From: Brugia malayi
Lineage: Eukaryota > Nematoda > Chromadorea > Rhabditida > Onchocercidae
NCBI RefSeq assembly: GCF_000002995.4
Contig: NW_025062477.1
Span: 12,878,696 to 12,942,695 of the forward strand
Direction: 5' to 3'
Length of the DNA: 64,000 nt
Shown here: piece by piece, positions 1 through 12,599 of the stretch
Layout: each line of letters starts with the position of its first letter
Numbering within the stretch: position 1 is the stretch's first letter
The notes under the pieces: generated by a model
Databases searched by the model: none
Seen by the model: only the letters and a program-made list of their open reading frames with translations
Told to the model about the DNA's origin: nothing
Made by a program: the position numbers and the translations under genes

Positions 1-42
1 TCATTCATTCATTCATTCATTCGTTCATTCATTCATTCATTC
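1..42. repeat. ATTC tetranucleotide microsatellite
   Basis: About ten tandem ATTC/TCAT units with a single interruption (a G at 23). The array touches the window edge, so its full length is unknown. Confidence 0.95.
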
Positions 43-125
43 TCCAATGGTACAAATTGAAATGCCTTTTCTTCCATGTAAACAGTGAATCATAACTGAA
101 GCATTCCAACCTTTCTATGATACCT

Positions 126-176
126 ACACACTCACACACACACGCATACACACACGCACACACACACATACACACG
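126..176. repeat. CA-rich microsatellite
   Basis: An interrupted CA dinucleotide tract with CATA and CGCA variants. It opens a histidine/threonine-rich reading frame that is a composition artefact, not a gene. Confidence 0.9.
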
Positions 177-3100
177 CTACTACATCCACAAATATACCAG
201 TACACATGGATGCCTACATACTTACGTATTCACATCCACGTACGTACGCATATTATGTTTGTTTCAGCATATTTATCAATTTTAAATTTGAGCGAAATTT
301 GTAAGTGTAAACAAAAATCACTGTTATACTTTTTAATATGTTTGTTTTTAAATGAACTGATTTACTTTTGTGTATTTACTTTTCTTGTCGATTCGCATGT
401 ATCAACAGCTTTTACATTTGTTTTTTTTTTTTTTTTTGATTTCTTTTTTAAATCATTGACCATTGTATTAATAATAAATTATTAAATATGTACAGTATAA
501 ATAGACGGAAAGGGAAGAGTAAATTTTTTTTAGAAAAGCAAGAAGAAAAGAACTCACTGCTTTCAATGAGATTGATCATAAACAAAAGCTCTAAAACAAT
601 TCAACCATATTACAACCGGTTATCCTTATCGTTTTCAAACATTTTCGGGAATTCCTCAAAATGAAAAGGAAAAATTTACAGGAAAAAGCCAAAAAATAAT
701 AATAATTTTTCGCAGAACATCAAAAAATGAAATTATTATTTTCAAAATGCTATGAGAAACTAATAAATATTAATAGTGCAACAAAAAGAAAGAAGTGGAT
801 CAATTTCTTTTTTCCTTTTTAAATTTTTAGGATATTTTACTTTTTTGGGAATATAAGTAAAGTAAAATTTTCTGGAATAAATTTCATGCCAAATAATGCA
901 AACATGTCACTGCTCTGATTCAATTATTTTTCCAATCTTTTTTAAATCAGTGATTAATCAGATAAAATTTTTTTTTTAAAAAAAAAAAAAAAAACAAAAA
1001 AAGGAAACTAACTGAGGGAAGTTGAAAAAAAAAAAAAAAAAAAAAAACAGTAGAAAGCTTGAGAATTATATTGGCCTGCCTAAAATGTCTAGAATAAAAT
1101 CTAAATTTTCTTTAATCATAAATTTAAATTAATTGATAAAAGAGTCAATTCTTCATAAAAAAAAAAAAAAAAATTATTTGAAGAAATCTTTATTTTTCAT
1201 ATGATGAATTTCTAAATTATAGCTAAATTTTGAATGAATAATTTGAAAGCTACAGATATAAGAGAGTTTAAATCAGTTTCTAAATATAATACTTCATCTT
1301 ACAAATAATTTCAAAATTGTGAGGAAGGTCACAATACCTTATCAATACAAAAATAATTAACTCAAATATTCTGAAAAGAAAAAAGACAAACTAAAAGAAG
1401 CAAAACAATGCACAGAATTATTATTTCATATTTTTCAGTTAGCGGTGATATTTGAATGAAATATTTTTTTTTTTTTTTTGTTATTTAATTATTTCTATAT
1501 TAACTACCATTATTTGAATATATATTATGTCTTCTTGGAAAAGCTATAAAATTATATCCTTACCCATTTTTAGTTTTTTTAAAATATGTTAGAATGTAAT
1601 TAAAAATACTGATTTAATCAAAGCGAAATAATAATTACAACATTATTTCATTTTTTTTTTTATCAAAAATAGCAACGATAATTAAAATATTGTTGTGATT
1701 AAAAAATTAATGATATAACAACAATCTTTCGCTTTTCTTTATGGATAATTTTAGAATGATCTAAATTTCTAAAAAGATTGAAAAAAGATCTAAATCTAGT
1801 TGTGATCGAACTTTTTACCAAATGGTCATATTAAAGGTAACTCATTTATCGATGATAAAAACATATTTTCCTACCGTATGCATCCTCCTTAGTTTTCTAA
1901 GCAAACAAACATAAAACAAATGATGTTTGAGGTGTATATTGTTCTACGGAACAACAGAGAACAATATATTATATGTATCAATGTCAAAAGCCTATGCCGA
2001 CATTTGCGCCTTCAACAACCTCCAACTTCTATCGCTTTCATTTCCATCATTTCCGGTTAGTTATCATAAAATAATACGATCTTTATGAGAGTGCATATTC
2101 ATATCTTTCGTATTTCCGGTTCTTATTAGTCGTCATTTCGGAAGCTTTCTTAATGGAATTTATTAGGATTGATGAAAAGTTAATTAAAATAAATAATTGT
2201 AATATATACAGCATCACGATAAAATTGAACATTTTCAAGAAATTCTGAAAAAAAAAGCCCATTTGTAACATATTTCATGATGTTTAATCCATGATAAAAT
2301 ATGTAAAAATGTATTTTGAGATTTATTTATGTAATAATACTCTTATGAGAAAATTTGCTAAAATTAGTTTCAAAATTGACATGATCTAGCTAGCTGCTAT
2401 CTAATCATTGATCTGAAACTTGAGAGAAACTAACTTTGTAATTGGAAAATGCTAATCTAAAATTAATATAATATTAGTTTACTATCATGGAAATTAATAA
2501 TAAAATCATGCGTTACTATCAGTTATTTTCATCCAGATCTTCAATCACGTGAATTAAATACTTCTGAAATTTTATTTACATTCGTTCCAAATTAAATATT
2601 CTAATTTTGAATGTTTTATAAAGATGATTATCGGCAAACATCAAAGGTCGGTAGGATTAGTAACAGAAGAAGTGAGTGCTAATGGACTCCACTTCTTTTC
2701 AATTTTCTTCAAGTTTGTAGCAATCGTTTTCATGGCGACACGTGTGTTCGATGCTGGCGACACAAGTTAATTAGAGCCAGAAAAGAACAGTGATAATTAG
2801 CACACTCATCAAAAAGGATACCGATGGTTATTTTAAATGGTGAAATATTAAGGTCAGAGGTGAACTTGTTATAGATGAAATTGTGAAAAGTAATGACGGC
2901 ATTAATTACTTATGTTGATGTCATTAAGTGAAAGAGTTTAAGAAACAAAAAAATGATTCCAATTGTTGCTTTGCATCAAACAAATATCAAAATTTTTCTA
3001 AGTTCCTTTCAAAATAATGACTGAAATTGTTATAAAAGATAAAAATTATAAATGGAAAATATATTTTTATTATTTCAAATTTAAATCCATCTTTTTTTGC

Positions 3101-4430
3101 CTTCCGCATCTCGTAATACTTTTGCATAAATTAGCAAATTGCTTTATACTTCAATGATGATGTCAATTTTGATTTCTAAATATTTTAGTTCCAAAATAAT
3201 GTAGATGACGTGAATATACGTTCTCTACACACGTGTGCAAACAATATTAGTTTCAATGCTTATTATTTGGGAAAAGAAAAAAAAAAGAAATTTAAAAAAA
3301 GGGCAGTGATTCATGTAGTCATTATTATTTTAATATACAACTGTGTATACCATTTATTAAGTATTAGATTACCTATTATAGTAAAGTTTAAAGTTATAAT
3401 ACATACTTACTATAATTAACTGCTATTTAACTTATTATTATTAAACGCTACTTGACTTATTATTATTTGTAGAGTAATGAGATAGCTAAAAAGTAAGAAA
3501 TAAATAGCAGATAAGATCTATTACTATTACTAAAACGATAAATCAGTGTAAACGACAAATAAGCAAAAGATTGTTCCAAGCTATCTTATGCTAAGTTGAA
3601 GAAACAGCTGTCTCAGTTGTTTCGTATTTCTTAACAAATTAGGCATTATTGATTTACTGCTACAAGTTACAAATGTCACCTGTTCGACAGTGCAGTTATT
3701 TCTTCGAATCGGAACAAAAATTAAATTTGATTTTTTTCGTTAAATTTTTCAGAAAAAATTTTTTTTTTTTTTTGTTCTTTAAGACTTTTAAATAATTAAT
3801 CTAAGATCTTAAGTATTTAAACTTAAATTTAAGAAAAAAAAAAACCGATCAAAATAAGAGAAATACTATTTATACAAAAAAGAAGGATTATTTCTTGCTT
3901 AATCCAAAATTCCTAATATTTTAAAAACAGAAATTTGAGAAATTTAATTTCTTTTATTATCTTCCGTTATATCAAAAAAGAAAAAAAAATCACATTTAAC
4001 TACATATTTTAGCATTATATTCCAATATATATATCATTCCCCCAAATACAAAAGAAAGAATAAAATTCATATTTATTTATAGTGGGAATAATTTTAGCGA
4101 CAGAATCAGCATATTTTTTTCTCTTTTCTTCTTTTCCTTACATCTAAAATATTAATAATAATATTAAATTGTTATGTTACAAAAGCTTTCCTTTGTTTTT
4201 TCCTTGTCGATTTCATCTAATGTCCAATGTCCATTTATTGTCCAATATATGATTCATTTTTGCTTTACATTAACATTTTTTAATTGAAAGAAACAATTTA
4301 TGTCGCTCACAACATTTGTTAGCGGCTTTGGAAGGCGGAGAATGGAAGTAAGCAGCGCAGAAAGGAACGAGATAAAGGGAATATTTTTATAACAAATATG
4401 AGAGTAAGCTATAGCTTAATTTGCATAGTA
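177..4430. other. gene-poor AT-rich DNA
   Basis: No gene could be built here on either strand. The stretch contains many A or T homopolymers (for example T then A runs at 968-994), an inverted repeat at 1935-1968 and a small GC-richer island at about 2634-2790 with short open frames on both strands. Open frames in GC-richer islands are expected by composition because stop codons are AT-rich, so they do not prove coding. Confidence 0.6.
1935..1968. repeat. 11-bp inverted repeat
   Basis: Perfect arms TATATTGTTCT (1935-1945) and AGAACAATATA (1958-1968) flank a 12-base spacer, giving a potential stem-loop. No gene is attached to it. Confidence 0.85.
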
Positions 4431-4437
4431 ACAAAAA

Positions 4438-4480
4438 TGATAGTAGTAGTAGTAGCAGTAGTAATAGCAGTAACAACAGC
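4438..4480. repeat. AGT/AGC triplet repeat
   Basis: Short interrupted array of AGT, AGC and AAC triplets in noncoding DNA. Confidence 0.85.
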
Positions 4481-5257
4481 ATAGTTTTGATTTTATTTAG
4501 AATAAAAAAAAAAAAGAAATGGATAATAGGAAGGAAAAGTAGAATATATGCGCAAATTTATGAAAAAAAAAATCAAATATTTTCATAAGTCTGGCGAAAT
4601 TAAATCAGATTTTAATTTGAAACTATGATGATTACTTCAGTTATCGTACTATTTTGGACAAAAGATAGAACCGAAATGAGCTGAAATTTTAAACAAGAAT
4701 TACAACATTTGAATTTTATGTTGTATTTTTATGAGGAGAAAAAGTTTGCTTCAAGATAACTTAATTATTTAAAGATTCATTTGCTAATTAATTTTAATTT
4801 AAATCTATTGGTTAATTTGTTGATTAGTCTTCTTCAGTAATCAATCATGCGCTCACTTAATCAATCAATTAATCGAATTATTAAGTAGAATGAATTTAGT
4901 GATCTGAAAAAGAAAATTCATAAGTGGATGTGATGATCTAAAAAAGACATCAAATTATTTTTTGTTTGAAATGTTGGTCAAAAAAAAAAAAAAACCAACT
5001 TATATTTTCGATATTTCATTATATCACTAATTATATAAGATTACTAAAAAATTCAATCAGAACTATGATTTGTAACAAAAAAAAGGAGTTGAAATAATTA
5101 AGTTTAATTAAGATTTTGAAACTCATAAAAAGTTATGAGCACGTCTGATTCCCTAATTATAAGTGCAATTTAAATATAAATTAAATTTTGACATGAAAAC
5201 TCTAAATAAAACTTTATAATATGAGATAATCATAAACAAGAGATTCACTATTTTGTA

Positions 5258-5312
5258 AATAACATACACACACATACACACACATACATACATACATATA
5301 TATATGTATATA
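5258..5312. repeat. CA/CATA/TA microsatellite
   Basis: Runs of CA, CATA and TA follow one another. The tyrosine/cysteine-rich frame on the minus strand across it is an artefact. Confidence 0.9.
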
Positions 5313-5452
5313 CGGAGACACATATGTGTATGTACACAGCAGGAATACTTGCAAACAATGAAATAATCTCTTAAGAGTCATCATATTGTAGGGGCGAGCC
5401 ACCAGCAGCAGTGGGGTACTTCATGTAATAACTCTACTTGTGTGGTACTTAC

Positions 5453-5496
5453 AGTATGGATAATGTCAGCAGAGAAGAAATCAGGAAAAGTTGGAT
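5453..5496 (-). other. candidate 44-nt exon, minus strand
   Basis: On the minus strand this segment has a strong acceptor (ATATTTCAG) before 5496 and a consensus donor (GTAAGT) after 5453. Read in phase 0 it encodes a hydrophobic stretch starting IQLFLISSLLTLSIL. Joined to the candidate exon at 9094-9129 (phase 0 end, MAPLLSV) this would make a good signal peptide. The join spans an intron of about 3.6 kb and the rest of the gene was not identified. The plus strand is also partly open here and has an acceptor-like TTACAG, so the call is tentative. Confidence 0.3.
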
Positions 5497-6267
5497 CTGA
5501 AATATGAGATAACTGATCTAGTACCGTTTCAAAGTGATTGGAGTAATAGTCGGCTAATAACGGAATAAAATTATTCCAAAATTAATAAGTCGTATACTAA
5601 AGTATCAGTTCATCGTTATAGTAGTACTAGTATAAAATGGAATAAATGAATAAAACAAAAGGAATATAATAAACAATTTTGTTGAATAAATTCTGCTCAA
5701 AAATCGTTTTAAAATTTTATTAACATATAGTATATTGCATATCTGCTTACTATTATAAAACTAGCTATAAAATTCAATCAATCATTTTCATTTTCACAAA
5801 GCAAAAAGGATTCCTTCTTCTTATTTCTCCCATCTTTGTATCGTTTTACAAAAAGAAAAAATGAGAGAAAAAAAAAATGTAAAAATAAAGGGAAAATTCA
5901 AAAGAAAAAAAGCACTCATCGATTACATCGTTTTATTATGCAACGAAACATAGTGATAACTTAATATTTTAATAATAGGAAAGGAAAAGAATGAAAGTAC
6001 AATAAACTTATTTATATTAAATGTAAGAAAGAGAAAAACCGATGAGAGAGAAAAGGAGAGAAGAGTAAATTCTCAGAATGTTTGATTTATTAAAATAAAT
6101 CAAAGCCAACTGTTAACTCAGTTATGGAATGATAATGAGTAAGGAGAAAGAAGAGGGAATGCTTTTGATAACGATGAATTTAAAAAATAGTAAGATTATA
6201 GTCCTTTCTGGAAATAAATACAAAAGAAGTAGGAGAAATAGGTTATTTGGGTCGAAGAGGAAAAAAC

Positions 6268-6350
6268 GATGGTATTAATGACGGTGATGATAATGATGAT
6301 AATAGTGATGATAATAATGATGATTATGATGACGACGATATCTTGCTGTG
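6268..6350. repeat. GAT/AAT triplet repeat
   Basis: Interrupted GAT/AAT/GAC triplets. They create methionine/isoleucine-rich frames on both strands that should not be annotated as genes. Confidence 0.85.
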
Positions 6351-6514
6351 AAATTGATGAGATTGGAACAAAGAAGCAGAGGCGGAAGAACAAAGAATTC
6401 ATTCGTACCATAATTTCAAAACCGTCCGCAACTAAATATATTATAGTACATACGATGATTTTCAATTTTCAATAGGATATTTGGTCAGAAATAAATTGTG
6501 TTTAATTTCTGATA

Positions 6515-6685
6515 TTATTATAATTATTATTATTATTTATCATTATTATTGTCATTATTACTTATTATTATTATTGTTGCTATTATTATTTTTACTAATT
6601 ATTATTAAATAATAATAATAATAATAATAATATTTTTTATTATTATCATTATCAGTATTATTTTTATTGCTATTACCATTATTAC
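6515..6685. repeat. ATT triplet array with inverted AAT block
   Basis: A long interrupted ATT array is followed by a clean AAT block at about 6606-6631 and then ATT again. The AAT and ATT blocks are complementary, so the strand could fold into a long AT hairpin. Confidence 0.85.
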
Positions 6686-8668
6686 TGGTTTTTAAAAACG
6701 AAGTTTTTTTTTTTTCAATTTAACTGGTGACAATTATTATATAACTAATTAATTATAATCTTTTTTTATTTTATTTTCCATTTTTTAGTTCTAATTTAGT
6801 CATTCCTTTCATCATTTTGATATTTATTATAAATAAATATTGAATTTTTCATATGACAAGATTTTCAAAGAATTTTTATTTCATAATTTGGATTTAAAAA
6901 TTTGAAATGCAGCGCAATTTTTTTTTTCACTTCTAATTCTGATTAAATTCTAAAGTTAGAAAGAGTGGGAACTCAAATATATGTTTGTCAATATTTTTGT
7001 TGGTATAAAAAAAGAAAAAGAATCTTTTTATTATAATAAATAGAAAAAATGAAAAATAAAAAGAAAACCTTGCGACATATTTAATAGAAATTATTCAAAA
7101 ATCATTGTCCTTAACGAAAATTGCTGGTGATCCAGAAATGATTATTAGTCAAATAATAAAGAAATGAATAAAACTGCTTTTTATGTTTTATATTTTAGTC
7201 GGTAAGTTGTACTTCAAGTTCAGATTATGTGTCATTGTCAATTAAATATATAAATATGATTTCCGGACAGCTATATACATTGTGAAACAATAAATGGGAT
7301 GAAAGAGTAGTTGTAAACAAATGAAATAGAAAAATAAACCGAGGACCACATACGGCGAAGATGGACTCTCTTATAAATATCTAGTGTTATACGTTGACAG
7401 TTTAAGTGACAGCACACATATTGCTTGATATTTGCAAAGTAAAAATTTAAAAAATTTTAGGTCAGTTGACAAATTTTAATTTAGTTGAAATTTCCATTTG
7501 TTTAAGTAGTCAACTAATTAAATGCTGTAAAATTCATTGGAATGCTAGTAGTTAATGGTAGGGAAAATTAAAATTCAAGAAATTTTAAGGAAAGGGAAGG
7601 TAAATTCCTATTTAGTTGAAAACTTAATTTTAAGGAATCAATTGATGGTAATGATGATATTGTAATGTTAATTGTCGACTTGTACATACATTTTCTAAAG
7701 TTCATTAAAACAATGTTGAATAACAATTGAAATACTTTCGAGTCATTTTCATCGGAATTAGATTATTATGCTGTTATTATTCTGATACAATATCATTTTT
7801 ATGCTATTACATTTTATCACTTTTTTGACTATAAGTGATTTAAAAAAATGCTGATTATAAATCATGACAAGTTAATATGATTGAAATCTGAGGTGTAACT
7901 GTTTTCAACTACTTTTAGTTCCAATTTTTCTAATTTTCATTTAATTGTTGTGAAGATTTTTGTTCTATCTAGATGGATTATTTTGCAAAAAATTGATATT
8001 TGCAATGATTAAAATTTTATTTTTATTATTTTATTACTCAGTAAAATTTTATTACTTTATTACAGGTAAAATTTATTTATTTTTATAAATGAATTTCATG
8101 ATATTTCATGTTATACCATTAAAATTTCGTAGTGGTTAAGAAAAAGAAGAAAAAGTAAAAGTTCAAATGATGTTTAAGTCAATAATATTTGTTCTATTTA
8201 ACGTTAGAATGACGCAAACGCATAATATTTTAACGACAACCGTAATTCAGTTGTTGCCAACCAATAATTAAAAATTAGCAATGATATATTAACAGAAATT
8301 AATTTGTATTCAATTCATATGAAAACATAATTGTGAGAAATTATTAAAAACAATCAGACATCGGTTTATCTAAAATGATGAAAATAGAAATAACGAAAAG
8401 GGTAAAAACACCTTAAATAACTGATTTATTAATTATAAGAGAAGGAAGAAAGAGAGAGGGAGAGGGCAAAGGAACTGAAAGAATGAAACGAAAAACAAGA
8501 AAAGTTGTGTCTGGCTAATTTATGTCATAAACTTTTAATTTTTATTATTACTTTTGTACCATCACATTTTAAACAAAATATGATATTTTATTCACTTCAT
8601 TTCTTTTCAATTTACAAAAAAAAAAAAAAAAAAGTCGAATATTTCTGTCTTTTTTTTGCTAAAATTTC

Positions 8669-8700
8669 TATAGTGAAGTCAATTTCTTGACTTCACTATA
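8669..8700. repeat. perfect 14-bp stem-loop
   Basis: Arms TATAGTGAAGTCAA (8669-8682) and TTGACTTCACTATA (8687-8700) are exact reverse complements around a 4-base TTTC loop. The stem has more mixed composition than the surrounding AT DNA. No promoter, terminator or transposon end could be assigned to it. Confidence 0.95.
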
Positions 8701-9093
8701 ACTGGAGACAATGAAAAAAAAAAAAAACATTTAAAATAAAATTTTGAAAGATAAAATAGAAAAAACAAAAAGAGAGAGAAAAGTGAAAAAAAAATTACAT
8801 AAAAATTTCTGAATTCTCTTCATTTCATTATGTTATCAAATAAATTAAAAATATAATAATATCAGTGAAGAAAGACAAAATATTAGACAATGTTGCATAA
8901 AATTAATTAATTAATTAATTATCACACACATATATATATGCAATAAGAATATGGCAAAAAGTTTCGATAATGTCGAAAAAAGTTTGAATAGGAATAGAAA
9001 GAAATCAATGGTCCGTAAATCTTCAGCAATTAAATGATACTTATTAGGAACTGAGTGGCGGATAATGATAATAAGAATAATAATAATACTCAC

Positions 9094-9129
9094 AACAGAC
9101 AGTAAAGGCGCCATTGGTAGGTATGATTT
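9094..9129 (-). other. candidate 36-nt exon, minus strand
   Basis: On the minus strand it is bounded by an acceptor (GCATCTAG, before 9129) and a consensus donor (GTGAGT, after 9094). It is open in phase 0 as 12 codons, KSYLPMAPLLSV, and contains an ATG at 9114 in reasonable context. It could be an internal exon or a trans-spliced first exon starting MAPLLSV. There is no homology support. The plus strand also has an acceptor and donor flanking the same GC-richer core. Confidence 0.3.
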
Positions 9130-11341
9130 CTAGATGCAATGGTTAAAAAAAAGTAATCAACAATGAAATCAAAAAAGAAAAGTTGTGAAGTTATTTAAAA
9201 TTGAATTAGATTTTTAAATTGTAAACGAAGATTAAGTATACTATAAGATATCGATTTCAACTTGTTTGTTCAATAAATGGTAAGTAAAGAATGAATGGAA
9301 AATGTTTATATTTGAAAATTTATAGGATTGCTAAAATTTCTTGAAAAATTTTTCTCATTTAAAGTTGAAATTTTATGATATGTTTGGAAAAAAGTATTAC
9401 AAATTAGATGTTAAAAAGTAACATTTGTTTATAAAATTTATATAGTTCCGTTAAAAAAAAAAACAGATTTCAAATTTTGCAAGCATTTAGGAAAGCTTTT
9501 TTTTTATTTTTTATATTATCGTAAATTCTCCTTCGTATTGTTTATCATAACTATTTCGGAGGAAAAAAATATCGCATTTTGAATTAATTTTAAGAAGCTT
9601 CATTGAAAATTTCATCGTTCTTTTTTCCTACTACTTTTCAAATTAGTTGAGAAAAAAAAAAAAAAAAAACTGCAAAATGAAAATTAAGTATACGGTAAAA
9701 TATTTAAGGGAAAAAATAATTTTATTGGATGAGAAAGAGTAAAGAAATGAAGAGAAATTTTCCGGGAATTAGAAAGAGGCTGAGGTAAAAGAAATAAACA
9801 TACAGGTGGATGACATGACGGCGCCAATCAAACGATCTTTTTAAAATGGATTCGAAAATGAGGTTGAAAAAAAAATGAAAAGAAAAAAACAAGGGGATAA
9901 GGGGAGCGAAACGATCGGAAAAGGGAAAAACATGAGAATGAAAATATATATTTGAATCATTTTGATAGAAATCACGATAATTAGCAATGAATAAGCTTAT
10001 AATTTGATTTTCAGGTTGTAAAAAATGAACATAATGGATGATTTTATATTTTTCTTTTATTTCAACTAAATTTTCATTCATTCTGATTTGAATTAATCAA
10101 AATTTTAACATTAGTTACTGTTTGAATCAAATTTGAATTACTATTACTAACGAAATTTTGTTTTATTTATCTTGTTCGATATTAATTTGACTTTGTTAAA
10201 GCATTATTTGCATTATGTTTTAAATTTAAATCTTTTTTAAAACTGTGAAAGTTTTATTTTGATAGTTCAGTTTAGTTTGACTTAAATTCGGTGCATTTTA
10301 ATTTAAATACTGCTACTTTTTTCTTGCGTCTTACACTGAGATAATTTTCATCCCAGTTCATTTGATATTTTAATTCATTTTGAACTAATATCCTGCTTAA
10401 TTTAGTTTAACTTGATCATTTAATTATGCTTTTTTAAGCTCAGTTTTGATTTGATTTATTTTTCGAAGATTCCCATTTAACATGCACGCCATATGCCTTA
10501 TCATCAGTATGATAATATTCATAATATATCCTTAAATCTGAAATGTTTAAATAAAATTTAATGGTTATTTCAAAAAATATAACTTATTAGGAAAGGAGGA
10601 GAAAGAATGGGAAGGGAAGAATAGAGTGAGAGAAAGGAAAAAGATTGGGAAGTTAAGCAAAGGTAAAACTTTTAAGAGCTTTTCATATATCTTCGTATTA
10701 TGTTATTTCACAAGTTGCTCTTGAAGTAGGAAATATTATACAATTAATTGCAAATAGTTCTATCCTTTCAGTCTTACATTTTAAAAATGTCAAAAACAGA
10801 AACAAAAAAAAAAAAATCTCTTAAAGGTTAGAAAAATCCAAAGGAAGAGATATGAAAAAAGAAAAAGAATAATGGAGAAAAGGAATTTAAGATCGATTTA
10901 TATTTCATACTTCAACAATTTTGCACTTCATTTCATTTTTTTTCACTATCTTTTATAACGCTAATTTATACATTAGCCTAATTTTTAATACATACTTTAA
11001 TTTATAGTTCATTAATTTTCTTTTTAAATGATTTTTTTATTTTAATCATATTTTTATTACTAAAATTTCAATAATTTCATAACTTAATTTATATTCTAAC
11101 AATTCATAATTTTCATACTTTTTCACTTAAGTAATTATGATATTTTGAATCTAATTAAAATTTTTAAATGAAATAGTGAGTATTTACGAACATATACAAT
11201 TTGTAAGCAAAAAATAAGTGCATAAAAGTGCATGCATGTTTATAGGGAAGATAGATAGTACTGATGCTGGTGACATCAGTTAGTGATAGTTTAAGGAAGA
11301 TGATAAAGATGTTGAGTTATAATTTTAGTTATAGGAAAAAC

Positions 11342-11465
11342 TGTGGGCGGAGAGGTAGAGAAGAATATTGGTGACATTGCTTCTCCTTTTATGATTTTTT
11401 TCTTGGCCTTGTTGAAGGACAGCGACTGATTGGCGCCCCACAATCCAATGCCACCGTAATCACTT
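11342..11465 (-). other. candidate 124-nt exon in GC-richer island
   Basis: A GC-richer island in an AT desert. On the minus strand an acceptor (GATTATTAG) precedes 11465, and one base plus 41 open codons follow, beginning SDYGGIGLWGANQSLSF. A weaker GTTTTT donor follows 11342 in phase 0, compatible with the candidate exon at 9094-9129. On the plus strand a frame reading LGLVEGQRLIGAP is also open, so the coding strand, if any, is undecided. No family was recognised. Confidence 0.25.
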
Positions 11466-12119
11466 CTAATAATCTTTCAATTCAATATTAGCATCATAAA
11501 TTCTACGGTAAACAATGCTGGTAGGTTAATAAATCATATAATATGGATTAACTTTTTTATTCTTATGTCAACACATCTTTTTAAGTGGCTGAATAAATTG
11601 AAGTGGTTTTCTTTTCTTTGAAACACTTTTTTTGTCAATCATTAATTTTGAAATAAACTGTCTAAATGATTGTAATTTTACCAGTGATTTGCTTATTTTT
11701 TCATATCATAACCATTCACATTTTGTTGGCATTTTGTCGGCAATTATTATCAATTAATAATTGAAAATGACAAAGTATGTACAAGATGATCAAAGTTAGA
11801 ACTTTCCGACAATTGATGAAGTCATCTGGTTGTGCGCATATATTCTAAGCGGCACAATTTTCTCCTACTTATTCTTCATTTATCATTTCCTTATCTCTTC
11901 TACTTCTCTCTTATAATTCACCTTTTTACTTCCTTATCTGATATATAAAAAATTTTTTCGAATTGTTTAAGGCAAAGAAGGAAAAAGGAAAAACAAATGA
12001 ATTACTGTAGGAAAAAAATTTTTTTATTGAATTAAATTTGATACAGGAGAAAAGAACGATAGCATTATTACCTTCTTTTTTCTTTTCCTTTTCTTTTTGT
12101 CATTTGCTGTATTCTTATC

Positions 12120-12260
12120 CAATAACAATAAGCAACAGTGATAGCAATAATAACGACAATAATAATAGCAATAACAACGACAGCAATAACAATTATTATT
12201 ATTAATAAGAATAATATTAATAAAATAGGAACAAAAATAATGATAATATCAGCAACAAAG
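12120..12260. repeat. AAC/AAT/AGC triplet-rich tract
   Basis: Degenerate trinucleotide repeats (AAC, AAT, AGC) in noncoding DNA between about 12.1 and 12.26 kb. Confidence 0.75.
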
Positions 12261-12599
12261 TATATAGAAGAAATCTAGCAAATTATGTTCTTTTTCTTTC
12301 AACCATTTTATGAGTTCATCAAATTTTCCATCATTTAAAAGAGGAATGAGAAAAGGGTAATTTACAACAATCGTTACATTAAGAGGAACAAATAGGCGGT
12401 AAAAATCGACATGTCATAAGAAAGGACATGGAAAGAGCGGCAAATTTTTGTAAAAAATGAAATTGTACAAATGAGATGAAATAAAGTGAAAAAGAAATAG
12501 AATGAAAAGAAATTTTCTTTGAAAATGAAAATTACCTTTAAGGCCAATATGTATTTTATATACGCACCTTGCTATTAACTTAAGTTTGAAGTTCAATAC

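Noticed and set aside
117..485. 122-codon frame across the CA repeat
   Set aside because: The histidine/threonine content comes entirely from the CA microsatellite, and the rest is T-rich. No splice or start support.
6196..6475. Overlapping frames on both strands over triplet repeats
   Set aside because: Poly-isoleucine and poly-methionine frames are products of GAT/AAT triplets.
9722..10081. 119-codon minus-strand frame
   Set aside because: Dominated by Phe, Leu, Ile and Ser from AT-rich DNA; no splice sites, family or conserved motif.
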